In this document: in pieces, positions 18,034-27,609 of the stretch
How the letters are laid out: every line of letters starts with the position of its first letter
Numbering within the stretch: position 1 is the stretch's first letter
NCBI GenBank assembly: GCA_019912965.1
Contig: JAIOHM010000040.1
Coordinates: 1-52,321 of the forward strand
Direction of reading: 5' to 3'
Length of the DNA stretch: 52,321 nucleotides
Source: Anaerolineae bacterium
Lineage (GTDB): Bacteria > Chloroflexota > Anaerolineae > Aggregatilineales > Phototrophicaceae
The notes under the pieces: generated by a model
Seen by the model: only the letters and a program-made list of their open reading frames with translations
Databases searched by the model: none
What the model was told of the DNA's origin: nothing
Program-made: the position numbers and the translations under genes

Positions 18034-19098
18034 TCATAGGCTTGCTTGCTGAGGGGTGACTGCTGTGAAATCCTTTATTATACCCAACGCGACATCTGTT
18101 TTTGCAATGGAGCGGTTGCCGTCAGTTTCACTTCCGGTGAGTGCGCGAATAGCATCGATTGTTTCTGGGACTACGATTGCCTGATTATAAACCTGGTAGT
18201 TGTAAAAGACTTCGTTGCCACTGACGGTCAGACCATCCGACCATAGTCCTACTTCCCACATATCCCCACGAGGGCGATGCAGATCAGACATCATCTCAAT
18301 TGTACTATTCAGGGCGACGACACCCTCCTCCATCTTCAAGAAAGCAATACGTGGCGCGGCGCGGAAAGCCTCAAGGACTTCCTCTTTGCTCACAGTCCGA
18401 GTCAACTCAACATTCCAAGAGTGCAAATGACAATTTGTATGCGCTGCGACCATAGCAATCGTTAAAACATCTAAATCTGGAATGATAGTTTGTGCATCTG
18501 GACCTTGATGGGAAGGAATATCTTTTTCAGGTACGACCGTGTTCATGACACCACTATGGTCTGATTCCCAGGGATCTGTCGCGCGGCGCACGAGAACACC
18601 TCGCGCCTTTTTGAGTAATCCGGCGTTTTTCAACGCACCCAATGTGCGAACAATGCTTGTGGTATTGCAGGAGACCACACGCGTTGTTTCACGCCCAATC
18701 GCTGAAGAATAGTTTGCCTGTGCTACAAAGGAATGTCCCGTTAAACTATGTTTTTCGCCGCCCTGAAAAATTGACTTTACACCGGCAGTCCGGTATTTTT
18801 CCAGATTGGCGGACGCAATATTTTTTGGCGTGGCATCAGCAATGATGTCTACTTGAGCCAACAAATCGTCAAGATTTCCCGCGATGGGAATCCCCGCTGC
18901 TTGCATTTTGCTCATCGCGTCGGGTGTGGAGGCAAAAACTGAGTACTGCTTGGCAACAGCTATTTTTACCCGCCAGTCGCTTACAACATCCGCAATGCCA
19001 ACTAATTCCATATCCTCTTGAGCCATAACTGCGTCCGCAATGCGTTTTCCAATTACTCCGTATCCATTAACCGCTACACGAACCTTTCCGTTTGACAT
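18034..19098 (-). CDS. Type II (archaeal-type) glyceraldehyde-3-phosphate dehydrogenase
   Basis: The 354-residue protein follows the type II GAPDH pattern: an NAD(P)-binding start VRVAVNGYGVIGKRIADAV, DATPKNI, FQGGEKH, the catalytic Cys in RVVSCNTTSIVRTL (about residue 145) and RRATDPWESDHSGVMN. It interconverts glyceraldehyde 3-phosphate and 1,3-bisphosphoglycerate, with NADP use frequent in this class. Type II enzymes are typical of archaea and scattered in bacteria. Two ATGs are adjacent; the second (19098) has better spacing from AGGAG. The gene diverges from copA across 200 bp with two island motifs, so glycolysis might be co-regulated with copper (inference). Confidence 0.92.
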   Translation of the reverse strand: MSNGKVRVAVNGYGVIGKRIADAVMAQEDMELVGIADVVSDWRVKIAVAKQYSVFASTPDAMSKMQAAGIPIAGNLDDLLAQVDIIADATPKNIASANLEKYRTAGVKSIFQGGEKHSLTGHSFVAQANYSSAIGRETTRVVSCNTTSIVRTLGALKNAGLLKKARGVLVRRATDPWESDHSGVMNTVVPEKDIPSHQGPDAQTIIPDLDVLTIAMVAAHTNCHLHSWNVELTRTVSKEEVLEAFRAAPRIAFLKMEEGVVALNSTIEMMSDLHRPRGDMWEVGLWSDGLTVSGNEVFYNYQVYNQAIVVPETIDAIRALTGSETDGNRSIAKTDVALGIIKDFTAVTPQQASL

Positions 19099-19173
19099 CA
19101 TGATCTCCTAACTCTTTAACTGCTTTCAATAGCCGTTAATCCTAACCATAGCTCGTGTTATATTCAGACACAA

Positions 19174-19240
19174 CCGCCAAACAGCCTGTTACTCATGTTC
19201 CATGAGGTAGTGCAGTCTTGTAAAACAAGCCATTTAGCGC
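19174..19240. promoter_or_regulatory. Island motif, copies 7 and 8 (inverted pair)
   Basis: CCGCCAAACAGCCTGTT lies on the plus strand at 19174-19190 and GCGCTAAATGGCTTGTT on the minus strand at 19224-19240, centres 50 bp apart. They stand symmetrically between the divergent GAPDH and copA genes. Both match the island consensus and include the dyad core. The operator role is inferred. Confidence 0.55.
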
Positions 19241-19303
19241 ATCTCGAAGGCTTTAGTATCGGGTATGTTTAGATTGTGATTTTAAAAAGATGCGGAGCAG
19301 GAT

Positions 19304-21799
19304 ATGCAAGAAACAATAGTCAAGCAGATAGAGCTACCAGTCACAGGTATGACCTGTGCTGGTTGTGTGCGTAATGTTGAACGTGCTTTAAAGAAAGCCG
19401 AAGGTGTTGAAGAAGCGACCGTCAATCTGGCGACAGAACGCGCCAGTGTCAGCTTTGATCCAGCACAAACCGATATCAACCATCTTGTTCAACGGGTACA
19501 GGATGCAGGGTACGGCGTGGCAACAGGATCTATGGAACTGCCGATCACAGGGATGACCTGCGCAAGTTGTGTTCGCAATGTTGAACGCGCGATCCAGAAA
19601 CAGCCAGGTATTCTGTCGGTCAATGTGAACTTAGCGACCGAAAAAGCGACGGTAAGTTATGTGCCGGGTGCAGTGCGACGCGGCGATCTGGTGAAAGCGG
19701 TTGAGGCCGCTGGCTACGGGGTTCTTGATCTCTCGAACGCGGAAGTACCGGAGGATGCGGAACGGGCGGCGCGTCAGGCGGAAATTGACCGCCAGCGGCG
19801 TATGGTTTTGATCGGGACTCTCTTTACCGTGCCATTATTCCTGCTGAGTATGGCGCGTGACCTGTATATGACGAGTTTTGCAGGTTCCGACATGGGTGTG
19901 CATATTCTGAACGGCGCAATGGCTGGGCCAAACCCGGCACTGAACTGGCTGCTCTGGTCGGGCTGGCCGTTCGTTTTTGGTCTCTTGGCAACGCCAGTTC
20001 AGGTCATAGTTGGGCGACAATATGTTGTGGGTGCGTATAAAGCGGCTCGCAACGGCTCGGCCAACATGGACACACTGATTGCGATGGGTTCACTGGCAGC
20101 CTACATCTACAGTATCGTCGTATTGGTTGGCATCATCCTGGGGGTGTCGGCCTCCGTTGGCGGGCATGTGTACTTTGAGACAGCCGCAGTCATCCTGACC
20201 CTGATTACGCTGGGCAAATTGCTCGAAGCGCGTGCCAAAGGGCGAACCAGTGAAGCGATCAAGAAATTGATGGGACTCGCACCCAAGACAGCCACCCTGC
20301 TGCGGGATGGTCAGGAAATTGAAGTGCCGGTTGATGATCTGATGATTGGCGATATGCTGCTGGTACGCCCCGGAGAGCGGATTCCGGTTGATGGTGTGGT
20401 GATCGAAGGGCGTTCTTCGGTGGACGAGTCGATGCTGACGGGGGAAAGCCTGCCGGTCAATAAAGAAATCGGCAGCGAAGTCATCGGCGCGACGGTCAAT
20501 AAACAGGGACGCCTTATCGTCGAGGCACAAAAAGTAGGTGCTCAGACCGCGCTGGCGCAAATTGTTCGTCTGGTCGAACAGGCACAGGGATCGAAAGCGC
20601 CCATTCAGCGCATTGCAGATACCGTATCGGGCGTGTTCGTCCCGGTTGTATTGGGGCTGGCAGCACTGACTTTTCTCGGCTGGTTATTGATCGGTCAGGT
20701 TGGCTTTGTTCCGGCAATGGTTCACATGGTTGCAGTGCTGGTAATCGCCTGCCCGTGTGCGCTGGGCTTGGCAACACCCACCGCCATTATGGTTGGCACG
20801 GGACGTGGTGCGGAGATGGGTATTCTGTTTAAGAACAGCGAAGCGTTGGAAAATGCCAAACGCATCCAGGTTGTTGCGCTGGACAAGACAGGCACGATTA
20901 CACGCGGCGAACCCGCTGTAACGGATGTGATCCCACTCAATGGCTTTGAAGTCGCTGAACTCCTGCGGTTAACGGCTGTTGCCGAGCGCGGCAGTGAACA
21001 TCCGCTCGGACAGGCCGTGGTCAAAGCAGCGCAGGAACGCGGAATCACACTGACACAACCGCAGTCGTTTGAAGCCGAGTCAGGGCGCGGCATTCGGGCG
21101 GTGGTCGATGGTAAAACGGTTCTCGTGGGCAGCCCGCGCTTTATCCGTGAACAAAGCCATGAGCTGGAAACAACGATTGGACAGGTTGAAGCGCTTCAGG
21201 CACAGGCGCGCACCGTCGTGCTGACGGTTGTGGATGGCAAACTTGCAGGTTTGATCGGCATTGCCGATACGGTAAAAGCTGGTTCGCGTGAGGCGATTGC
21301 TGCACTGCGTTCGCTCGGACTAGAAGTCGTAATGGTGACAGGCGATAACGAGCGCACTGCACAGGCGATTGCCCGCGAAGTCGGTATTGAGCGTGTGTTG
21401 GCCGAAGTGCTGCCAGAGCAAAAAGTGGAGGCGATCAAGCAGTTACAGTCGGAAGGCAAACGCACGGCGATGGTGGGTGATGGCATCAACGACGCACCCG
21501 CGCTGGCACAGGCGGATGTCGGTATTGCTATCGGCACGGGCACGGATATTGCGATGGAAGCCTCGGATGTGACACTGGTCAGCGGCGATTTGCGCGGTGT
21601 GGCGCGGGCTGTCACGTTAAGTCGTGTCACAATGCGAACGATCTACCAAAACCTGTTCTGGGCCTTTGTCTATAACATCATCCTTATCCCGGTGGCGATG
21701 GCTGGCGCACTCGTCCCCATGCTGGCTGCTGCTGCGATGGCTTTTTCTTCCGTCTTCGTTGTCTCTAATTCGTTGAGATTGCGTAGGAAAACGGTTTGA
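19304..21799 (+). CDS. copA: CopA-type Cu(I) P1B ATPase, two HMA domains
   Basis: The 831-residue pump has two intact HMA domains (GMTCAGC with C18/C21, GMTCASC with C86/C89). The core carries the membrane C483-P-C485 motif, TGES, D527-KTGT, SEHP and GDGINDAP, and the family-specific [20 protein letters not shown] region is present in part. It exports Cu(I) across the cytoplasmic membrane. AGGATATG precedes the ATG. This is the canonical CopA of the window, unlike the YHS form at 5719 and CopB at 14453. GC content and codon use are higher than in the flanking genes by eye, compatible with a different history. Confidence 0.97.
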   Translation: MQETIVKQIELPVTGMTCAGCVRNVERALKKAEGVEEATVNLATERASVSFDPAQTDINHLVQRVQDAGYGVATGSMELPITGMTCASCVRNVERAIQKQPGILSVNVNLATEKATVSYVPGAVRRGDLVKAVEAAGYGVLDLSNAEVPEDAERAARQAEIDRQRRMVLIGTLFTVPLFLLSMARDLYMTSFAGSDMGVHILNGAMAGPNPALNWLLWSGWPFVFGLLATPVQVIVGRQYVVGAYKAARNGSANMDTLIAMGSLAAYIYSIVVLVGIILGVSASVGGHVYFETAAVILTLITLGKLLEARAKGRTSEAIKKLMGLAPKTATLLRDGQEIEVPVDDLMIGDMLLVRPGERIPVDGVVIEGRSSVDESMLTGESLPVNKEIGSEVIGATVNKQGRLIVEAQKVGAQTALAQIVRLVEQAQGSKAPIQRIADTVSGVFVPVVLGLAALTFLGWLLIGQVGFVPAMVHMVAVLVIACPCALGLATPTAIMVGTGRGAEMGILFKNSEALENAKRIQVVALDKTGTITRGEPAVTDVIPLNGFEVAELLRLTAVAERGSEHPLGQAVVKAAQERGITLTQPQSFEAESGRGIRAVVDGKTVLVGSPRFIREQSHELETTIGQVEALQAQARTVVLTVVDGKLAGLIGIADTVKAGSREAIAALRSLGLEVVMVTGDNERTAQAIAREVGIERVLAEVLPEQKVEAIKQLQSEGKRTAMVGDGINDAPALAQADVGIAIGTGTDIAMEASDVTLVSGDLRGVARAVTLSRVTMRTIYQNLFWAFVYNIILIPVAMAGALVPMLAAAAMAFSSVFVVSNSLRLRRKTV

Positions 21800-21804
21800 A
21801 ATAA

Positions 21805-21844
21805 GTTCGGATCAAGCGATTCAATTGGCTTGATATTATCGAAC
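21805..21844. terminator. Hairpin after copA
   Basis: GTTCG-N-ATCAAGC and GCTTGAT-N5-CGAAC pair around a 10-nt loop, directly after the copA stop. It lies between convergent genes and probably helps end transcription. Confidence 0.6.
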
Positions 21845-21860
21845 TACGGAAAACAAATGT

Positions 21861-21911
21861 GCTGAGTTTCATCGTGAAAAGCTCCTTTACAAGCACCGCG
21901 ATGAACTCAGC
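21861..21911. repeat. Second long hairpin in the copA/HOT gap
   Basis: GCTGAGTTTCATCG and CGATGAACTCAGC pair over 13 bp with one bulged T around a 24-nt loop. It may be a terminator for the minus-strand alcohol dehydrogenase operon or a remnant of a small mobile repeat. Confidence 0.5.
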
Positions 21912-21962
21912 ATATCAATTGTGGGCGGTAGTCATTGCGAAATTTTCAGTTTTGTCCTGCTA

Positions 21963-23270
21963 TTACCAGTATTGCATTGCCTCTTTGAATAGAGCCATCA
22001 AATCTTCTTTATTCGCAGGACGAGGCGATAATTTGGTGACACGATGCTGGGGCAATGTGCCTTCCGCCAGCTTTTCAACATCATTTTCGGTGAAACCAAC
22101 AGCACTCAGACCATTGGGCATTCCAGTATCTTTCATGATTTTTATGATAGCCTGGGCGAGTATTTCACCAGCATCTTCATCTGCTGCCCCACGCACATCC
22201 GCGCCCAGAAGTTCAGCAGCCCACAGATGCCGTTTGGGGTCAGCCTGTGCCGTCCATCGGAATACGGCAGGCGCATTCAAAATAACCGACATCCCATGCG
22301 GAATAAGTGGATGGTCAACATTATAACCCTCCGGCTTATAATCACGCACCATTCCCGAAACCGGGTAAGACATGCCATGCGGAAGATGCACACCAGCATT
22401 CCCGAAGCCAATTCCAGCGAAGGAGGCAGCCAGCAGCATTTGTCCGCGTGCTTCAATATCATCAGTGTCTTTGATTGCACGCAACTGATATTTTCCGATA
22501 ATCTCAATCGCCTTTGCTGACCAGATATCACTAATGGGATTAGCGCCCTGATAAGCTGGACGATATTTCGGACTTTCGGGTGCGGGGCGCACATTAAAAG
22601 GGATTGCAGTGAGTGACTCAACTGCATGACTAAGAACATCTAAACCAGAACAAGCAGCAGCCATCGGAGAGAGGGATGCGGTGTTTTCAGGGTCGATAAT
22701 ACCCAGGACAGGGCGTAATGCCCGGTGGGCAATGCCTGTTTTGGCGTGCATTTCCAGCAAATCAAAAATGGCAACGCCGGTTGTTTCGCTGCCTGTTCCG
22801 GCTGTGGTTGGAACCGCAATTAAAGGTTTGAGCGCACCGGGGACAGGCTTACCCTTACCAATGGGCGGATTGATGTAATCCAGAAAATCACTTGTTGGAT
22901 AAGTCGCGTAGAGATTCGCAGCCTTCGCAGTATCAATAACCGAACCACCTCCAACCGCCACATAAGCATCAAAATTGCCAGCCTGAGCAAAGGCAATGGC
23001 GTGTTTGAAAGATACATCAGTGGGTTCTATTCGCACCTGATCATAAAGAACGACATCAATCCCCTGCGCTTTAAGCGCTTTGCAGACAGTCTCGACTATC
23101 GAACCAGCGCTCAAATTCGGGTCGGTAATCACCATAACGCGCTTTGGTGCAAAATGTGCCATATCATATCCGATTTCACGGGTGATACCGGGACCATATT
23201 TGATGCTGGAGGTATCCATCGTGAAACCAGTTTCAAATGTTGCAGGTTCAATCATTTTAATTTCCCTCAA
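21963..23270 (-). CDS. HOT-type iron-containing alcohol dehydrogenase
   Basis: The 435-residue protein follows hydroxyacid-oxoacid transhydrogenase (ADHFE1/HOT) closely: SSIKYGPGITREIGYDM, VRIEPTDVSFKHAIAFAQ, GGGSVIDTAKAANLY, PTTAGTGSETTGVAIFD, GNAGVHLPHGMSYPVSG and TLPQHRVTKLSPRP. The Asp and His residues of the family's metal site are in DVLSHAVES, LPHGMSY and VDHPLIPHG. HOT couples oxidation of 4-hydroxybutyrate to reduction of 2-oxoglutarate; bacterial relatives may act on other hydroxy acids or aldehydes. It is the last gene of the minus-strand sugar operon, 115 bp after the aldolase. The exact substrate is uncertain. Confidence 0.88.
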   Translation of the reverse strand: MREIKMIEPATFETGFTMDTSSIKYGPGITREIGYDMAHFAPKRVMVITDPNLSAGSIVETVCKALKAQGIDVVLYDQVRIEPTDVSFKHAIAFAQAGNFDAYVAVGGGSVIDTAKAANLYATYPTSDFLDYINPPIGKGKPVPGALKPLIAVPTTAGTGSETTGVAIFDLLEMHAKTGIAHRALRPVLGIIDPENTASLSPMAAACSGLDVLSHAVESLTAIPFNVRPAPESPKYRPAYQGANPISDIWSAKAIEIIGKYQLRAIKDTDDIEARGQMLLAASFAGIGFGNAGVHLPHGMSYPVSGMVRDYKPEGYNVDHPLIPHGMSVILNAPAVFRWTAQADPKRHLWAAELLGADVRGAADEDAGEILAQAIIKIMKDTGMPNGLSAVGFTENDVEKLAEGTLPQHRVTKLSPRPANKEDLMALFKEAMQYW

Positions 23271-23385
23271 AATTCAATTAATTCAGAATTTACGCAGTTT
23301 CCTGATAAACAGGCAGGAACAGGTAAATAAACCACAAAACAACCCTAACCTAACCTTGCCTCAACTGCGTAAGTTCTATAATTGT

Positions 23386-24249
23386 TCAAATACTCGTGGT
23401 TTCACCGGCAGCCTGATAAATTCCCCATGCTTCATCAGGGGTCGCATTCTGATGAATCATCGCCATAAGTGCTTGAACAACCTGTGACGGATTCGGATGT
23501 TGATAGATATTGCGCCCATACACCAGACCATGCGCCCCCTGCTGTAAGAAAGCGTAACTGCGTTCGAGTACCCATTTCAAATCGGCTTTACCACCGCCGC
23601 GCACGAGTACGGGACACCGTGCCGCCTGGATCACTTCATGATAATCTTCGGGATTATCTGTCGGATCAGCTTTGATAATATCTGCTCCAAGCTCTCGCGC
23701 TTGCCGCACGAGAGGCACGAGCTTATTTTTATCACCATCCACCTGATACCCCCCATTATTGGAATTGACCTGCATCACAAGAGGCTCAATCATCAGCGGC
23801 ATACCATATTTCTCACATGCACCCCGTACCCGCGCAATATTGCTAATCGTCTGATAGTGCAATTCCGGCTCATCAGGCAGCAAGAGTAAATTCACGACGA
23901 CGCAGCTCGCATCCACGCGGATCGCTTCCAGGATGGGTTCATCTTCATTCTGCAAACGATTGAACATATATTTATGAGTCGTCGGGTTATAGGGGTTGCC
24001 AACATCCACCCGCATAACGAGTGCTGGTTTATTTTTGCCGGGGATGGCTTGCAGGACATCAGTCTGACCATAATTCATCTGAATCGCATCAGGATTTGCT
24101 TTAACAAGTTGGTTGACCACCGCATCAACATTTTCCAGCCCATTTAGAAAGCTGTATTCATTAAAGACACCGTGATCTATAGCGACATCCAGACATTTGC
24201 CCGATTCGTTAAACATGCGCTTGAGTCGTGCTTTGCTCGATTGATACAT
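23386..24249 (-). CDS. Class I aldolase, DhnA/FbaB/LsrF type
   Basis: The 287-residue TIM-barrel protein shows the DhnA-type aldolase pattern: CLDVAIDHGVF at the start, IQMNYGQTD, LMIEPLV, and the Schiff-base Lys in GADIIKADPTDNPEDY, then VLVRGGGKAD and GLVYGRNIYQHPNP, the phosphate-binding end. It should split or form a sugar-phosphate C-C bond through a lysine imine. The gene starts 4 bp before the end of the GlpD-like gene region, so they are co-transcribed. Relatives include class I fructose-1,6-bisphosphate aldolase and LsrF; the neighbouring kinase suggests a kinase-produced sugar phosphate as substrate (inference). Confidence 0.85.
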   Translation of the reverse strand: MYQSSKARLKRMFNESGKCLDVAIDHGVFNEYSFLNGLENVDAVVNQLVKANPDAIQMNYGQTDVLQAIPGKNKPALVMRVDVGNPYNPTTHKYMFNRLQNEDEPILEAIRVDASCVVVNLLLLPDEPELHYQTISNIARVRGACEKYGMPLMIEPLVMQVNSNNGGYQVDGDKNKLVPLVRQARELGADIIKADPTDNPEDYHEVIQAARCPVLVRGGGKADLKWVLERSYAFLQQGAHGLVYGRNIYQHPNPSQVVQALMAMIHQNATPDEAWGIYQAAGETTSI

Positions 24250-24253
24250 GAGT

Positions 24254-25966
24254 TTAATTCCTTTCCCTTTCTTCAGTTTTGAGTTTCATGCCGTAGTGCT
24301 GTTTCAATAATTGAATTGTGCGATCAATTTCGACTTGCATCTCATCATCTGACCAATCTAATATTGGCACGATAATTCCTGCCAATTCTTGTAATAGCGG
24401 AATCGTGATGTTGCCGATCATTGCTAGTGATGTTCTCCTGAGAACAAGATCACTCAAACGGCTAACCCGCTCATATGTGGCGATAAATTCAATTTCACGG
24501 CGACTATAATCAGCGTTGTGTTCCAGCGGAGTGTCTTGCTGCGCCTGTAAATACTCAATGAACGCAGCGCTGCGTGTACCATAGCGATTGAGCAGTGTTT
24601 CTATACGAGTTTGGTCAAGATTGCCATCAGCCTGCCGGGTTTTAATCCACGCTTGCCGATCCGGGTCAGTGACCGGGTAATTTAAGCCGCCACCAATCGG
24701 TATATCATAAGTATCCGTTTGTCGCTGTATACCCAACTGCGCCAGGACTTTATCCGCAACCTGTTCTGAAAAAGCGCGAAAAGTTGTCCATTTCCCGCCG
24801 ATGAGGGCGTAAATGGGAAATTTAATGACGCCAGTTGCCGGAATTATTTCACAGTTATGATCGCGGCTGATCTGCCCGGTGGTTGACGCTTTACTATGCG
24901 GCAGCGGACGAACACCGCAATAACGGAACACGACATCCTGCTCACTTAACCGCACCTCAGGAAATACATTGCGGATTGATTCTAAAATGTAAGCCATTTC
25001 TTCAGGCGTGCAGATAGCCTCATCAGGATTTTTGATATGAATATCCGTTGACCCGGCTAACACCCGCCCCTGGTAGGGGAACATGATACAAACACGTCCG
25101 TCGGCATTCTCGAAATAAATCATTTGCCCTTTGAGGGCTGTTAGCAACTCGTCATTATCAATAATGAGATGTGAACCTTTGGTTCCACCTATCAACTGCG
25201 TATCACGGGTGAGGGCGGCATTGGTAAAATCAATCCATGCACCTGTCGCATTTACCACAATTTGCGGCTGAATACTCAGGTGCTCACCGCTTAATGTATC
25301 CGTCAGATAAACTGTATGACCATTTGCCCTGTCTGCCCGCATATAGTTGATTGCTTTACAGTTCGGATGAGCCGTTTCTGCATCCAGGATGAGTTCCAGT
25401 CCGAGGCGTTCAGGATAACTGATCCAGGCATCATAATAGGTGGCTGTGCAGACAATCTTTTTGTTCAGCAGCGGGCGTGCCGCCAGTGATTTATGGCGCG
25501 AGGTGAAGGAATGTTCTGGCATTACGGATTGCTTACGGGTATAGAAATCGTACATGCTCAAGCCAGCTTTAATGAGCAATGCCCCACGATTGGACGGTTT
25601 TGAACGCCGTCCCAAAAAGTTAAACCCTGCTGCTATCAGCCCGGATGACCAGTTAAAAAGAGGGATCGTCGTGGGTAAGGGCTGCACATAGTGTGGAGCA
25701 TTCTTTAGAAGCCGATTGCGCTCTGCAAGTGATTCTTTTACCAGTCGAAATTCCCCATTTTCCAGGTAGCGTAACCCGCCATGAATCATGTGAGAGGATG
25801 CCGCGCTCGCCCCACTCATGAAATCACCTTTATCGACAAGACAGGCAGCCACACCCTGAAGCGCGAGTTCACGGTATAAACCAGCCCCATTGATACCGCC
25901 GCCAATAATCAGTACCGGGATGTCAGGCTTTTCACGCATCGCCTGAATGATGTCATGCCGTTTCAC
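24254..25966 (-). CDS. FAD-dependent glycerol-3-phosphate dehydrogenase family (GlpD-like)
   Basis: From the chosen GTG start at 25966 (AAGGA 9 bp upstream) the protein has 570 residues; an earlier GTG at 26038 would overlap the kinase gene by 25 bp and lacks a site. The N-terminal FAD fold reads VLIIGGGINGAGLYRELALQG, followed by SSHMIHGGLRYLENGEF and, further on, GTKGSHLII, CIMFPYQGRVLAGSTD and IGGKWTTFR, all typical of GlpD/GlpA. Such enzymes pass electrons from a polyol phosphate to quinone at the membrane. In ery-type operons a GlpD homologue oxidises erythritol phosphate, so the substrate need not be glycerol 3-phosphate. Confidence 0.88.
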   Translation of the reverse strand: MKRHDIIQAMREKPDIPVLIIGGGINGAGLYRELALQGVAACLVDKGDFMSGASAASSHMIHGGLRYLENGEFRLVKESLAERNRLLKNAPHYVQPLPTTIPLFNWSSGLIAAGFNFLGRRSKPSNRGALLIKAGLSMYDFYTRKQSVMPEHSFTSRHKSLAARPLLNKKIVCTATYYDAWISYPERLGLELILDAETAHPNCKAINYMRADRANGHTVYLTDTLSGEHLSIQPQIVVNATGAWIDFTNAALTRDTQLIGGTKGSHLIIDNDELLTALKGQMIYFENADGRVCIMFPYQGRVLAGSTDIHIKNPDEAICTPEEMAYILESIRNVFPEVRLSEQDVVFRYCGVRPLPHSKASTTGQISRDHNCEIIPATGVIKFPIYALIGGKWTTFRAFSEQVADKVLAQLGIQRQTDTYDIPIGGGLNYPVTDPDRQAWIKTRQADGNLDQTRIETLLNRYGTRSAAFIEYLQAQQDTPLEHNADYSRREIEFIATYERVSRLSDLVLRRTSLAMIGNITIPLLQELAGIIVPILDWSDDEMQVEIDRTIQLLKQHYGMKLKTEERERN

Positions 25967-26013
25967 ACCGCAGCGTCCTTTCCTCACGTCGAGGCATAGT
26001 TTTATGACCCTTT

Positions 26014-27531
26014 TTAGAGTTTGCTGAGGCGATGCCACGCCTCGCTCATCACTTGAACCAGATTTTGATATTCAACAAAGCGTTCACGATAGCGGGCTGT
26101 GTTTTCATGGTCAGGCTCATAGCGATTTTTCACAATGACCGTTTTCTCAACAGCATCTTGATAATTTTCATAAACACCCACACCAATTCCGGCACACATT
26201 GCTGCCCCGCGTGCGCCCGTTTCTTCACCCTCGACAACTTCCATCGGGATACCAATCGCGTCAGCAAACATCTGCACCCAGACTGGACTGCGTGCCGCTC
26301 CACCCGTAAAACGTGCCATATCCATTTGAATATCGCTGGATTTTAGCTTTTCAATGTGGCTCATATGCCCATAAACGACACCTTCATAAACAGCCCTTAG
26401 CAAATGATTTTTTGTATGCCAGCCAGCAACACCATAAAATCCAGCACGGGCATTTGCCTGTACATTCGAGCCGAATAAGAAAGGATGGAAAAAGAGATTG
26501 CCGCTTCCGGTCTCAACCTGTTCAACGCTTTCGTTACAGATGTCATACACTGAGATGCCACGTCGCCCGGCTTCTACGGTTTCTTCTGCACAGAAATGTT
26601 TGACAAACCATTCCAGATTGATCGCTGATGTGGCACTGGCTTCAATCGTCATGTAGTGGTCGGGGATGTAAATCGAGTTCATGAAGATCTGTTTGTCATC
26701 AACAGGTTCGGAAGTAACCACTTCATTGATGCTCCATGTTCCCGCAATAATGCAAGCCTGCCCTGTGTCAATGACCCCTGCACCCAGAGCGGTGGCACTC
26801 ACATCAAACAGCCCCCCGACGACAGGGGTTCCTTCCAATAGCCCGGTGGCTTCCGCAGCTTTTGACGTGACCTTGCCTGCGACTTCGTAACTTTCAATGG
26901 GATGGGGCAGCGCATCCCGACATTCTGGAATGCCATAAATTTTAAGCAATTCGTCGGAATAGTTTCGCTGCCCAATGTCAAACAGGCTGCTGGCACTGAT
27001 ATCGCTGTAGTCTGTAGTTACCTGCCCTGTAAGACAAAATTTGATGTAATCCTTGCAGAACAGAATTGCGCCGATATTTTTGTAATTTTCCGGCTCATGT
27101 GCTTTGAGCCACGCCAGTAAAGCCGGAGGTTGTGCTGCCCACAACTGCTGATAAGTTTTTTGCCAGATGCGGGGATACTCGCTGCTGGCATTCCATTGTG
27201 TGATAAAGGCATCGGCACGAGTATCGAGCGACATGATTGAGGAACGCAGGGGCTGTCGGTCTTTATCGAGGAGATAGATGCCGTTACCATGTCCACTGCC
27301 GCCGATTGCCAGAATTTGCCCTGGTGCAATCGCTGATTTTTCCAGCGCATCTCTAATTGCGTCTGCTGTATGCTGCCAGATGGCTGGCATATCGGTTTCA
27401 GTCCAGCCAGCATGAGGATAATTTGCGATCACTTTGCGACTGCTATGCTGCACATGTTTGCCGTGTATATCAAAAATGACCACTTTTATAACGGTTCCGC
27501 CAATATCAATGCCCATCAAATAATTTTTCAT
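26014..27531 (-). CDS. FGGY-family carbohydrate kinase (LyxK/EryA-like)
   Basis: The 505-residue kinase has the N-terminal ATPase motif MGIDIGGTVIKVVIFD, the FGGY signature region VVGGLFDVSATALGAG at about 235-250, GTWSINEVV, FFHPFLFGSNVQANARAGFYG and the C-terminal RFTGGAARSPVWVQMFADA. Its overall pattern follows E. coli L-xylulokinase LyxK. It phosphorylates a sugar or polyol with ATP. It is the second gene of the operon, 78 bp after the SorC regulator. Together with the GlpD-like enzyme and SorC regulator it recalls ery clusters; with the aldolase it also recalls lsr. The true substrate is open. Confidence 0.9.
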   Translation of the reverse strand: MKNYLMGIDIGGTVIKVVIFDIHGKHVQHSSRKVIANYPHAGWTETDMPAIWQHTADAIRDALEKSAIAPGQILAIGGSGHGNGIYLLDKDRQPLRSSIMSLDTRADAFITQWNASSEYPRIWQKTYQQLWAAQPPALLAWLKAHEPENYKNIGAILFCKDYIKFCLTGQVTTDYSDISASSLFDIGQRNYSDELLKIYGIPECRDALPHPIESYEVAGKVTSKAAEATGLLEGTPVVGGLFDVSATALGAGVIDTGQACIIAGTWSINEVVTSEPVDDKQIFMNSIYIPDHYMTIEASATSAINLEWFVKHFCAEETVEAGRRGISVYDICNESVEQVETGSGNLFFHPFLFGSNVQANARAGFYGVAGWHTKNHLLRAVYEGVVYGHMSHIEKLKSSDIQMDMARFTGGAARSPVWVQMFADAIGIPMEVVEGEETGARGAAMCAGIGVGVYENYQDAVEKTVIVKNRYEPDHENTARYRERFVEYQNLVQVMSEAWHRLSKL

Positions 27532-27609
27532 TTTTATCTCTCACAAAAACTTTCAGGAATATCCAAATCAACCTGATAATTTTGTAGACATCCAGATGTT
27601 ATGGCAGGC

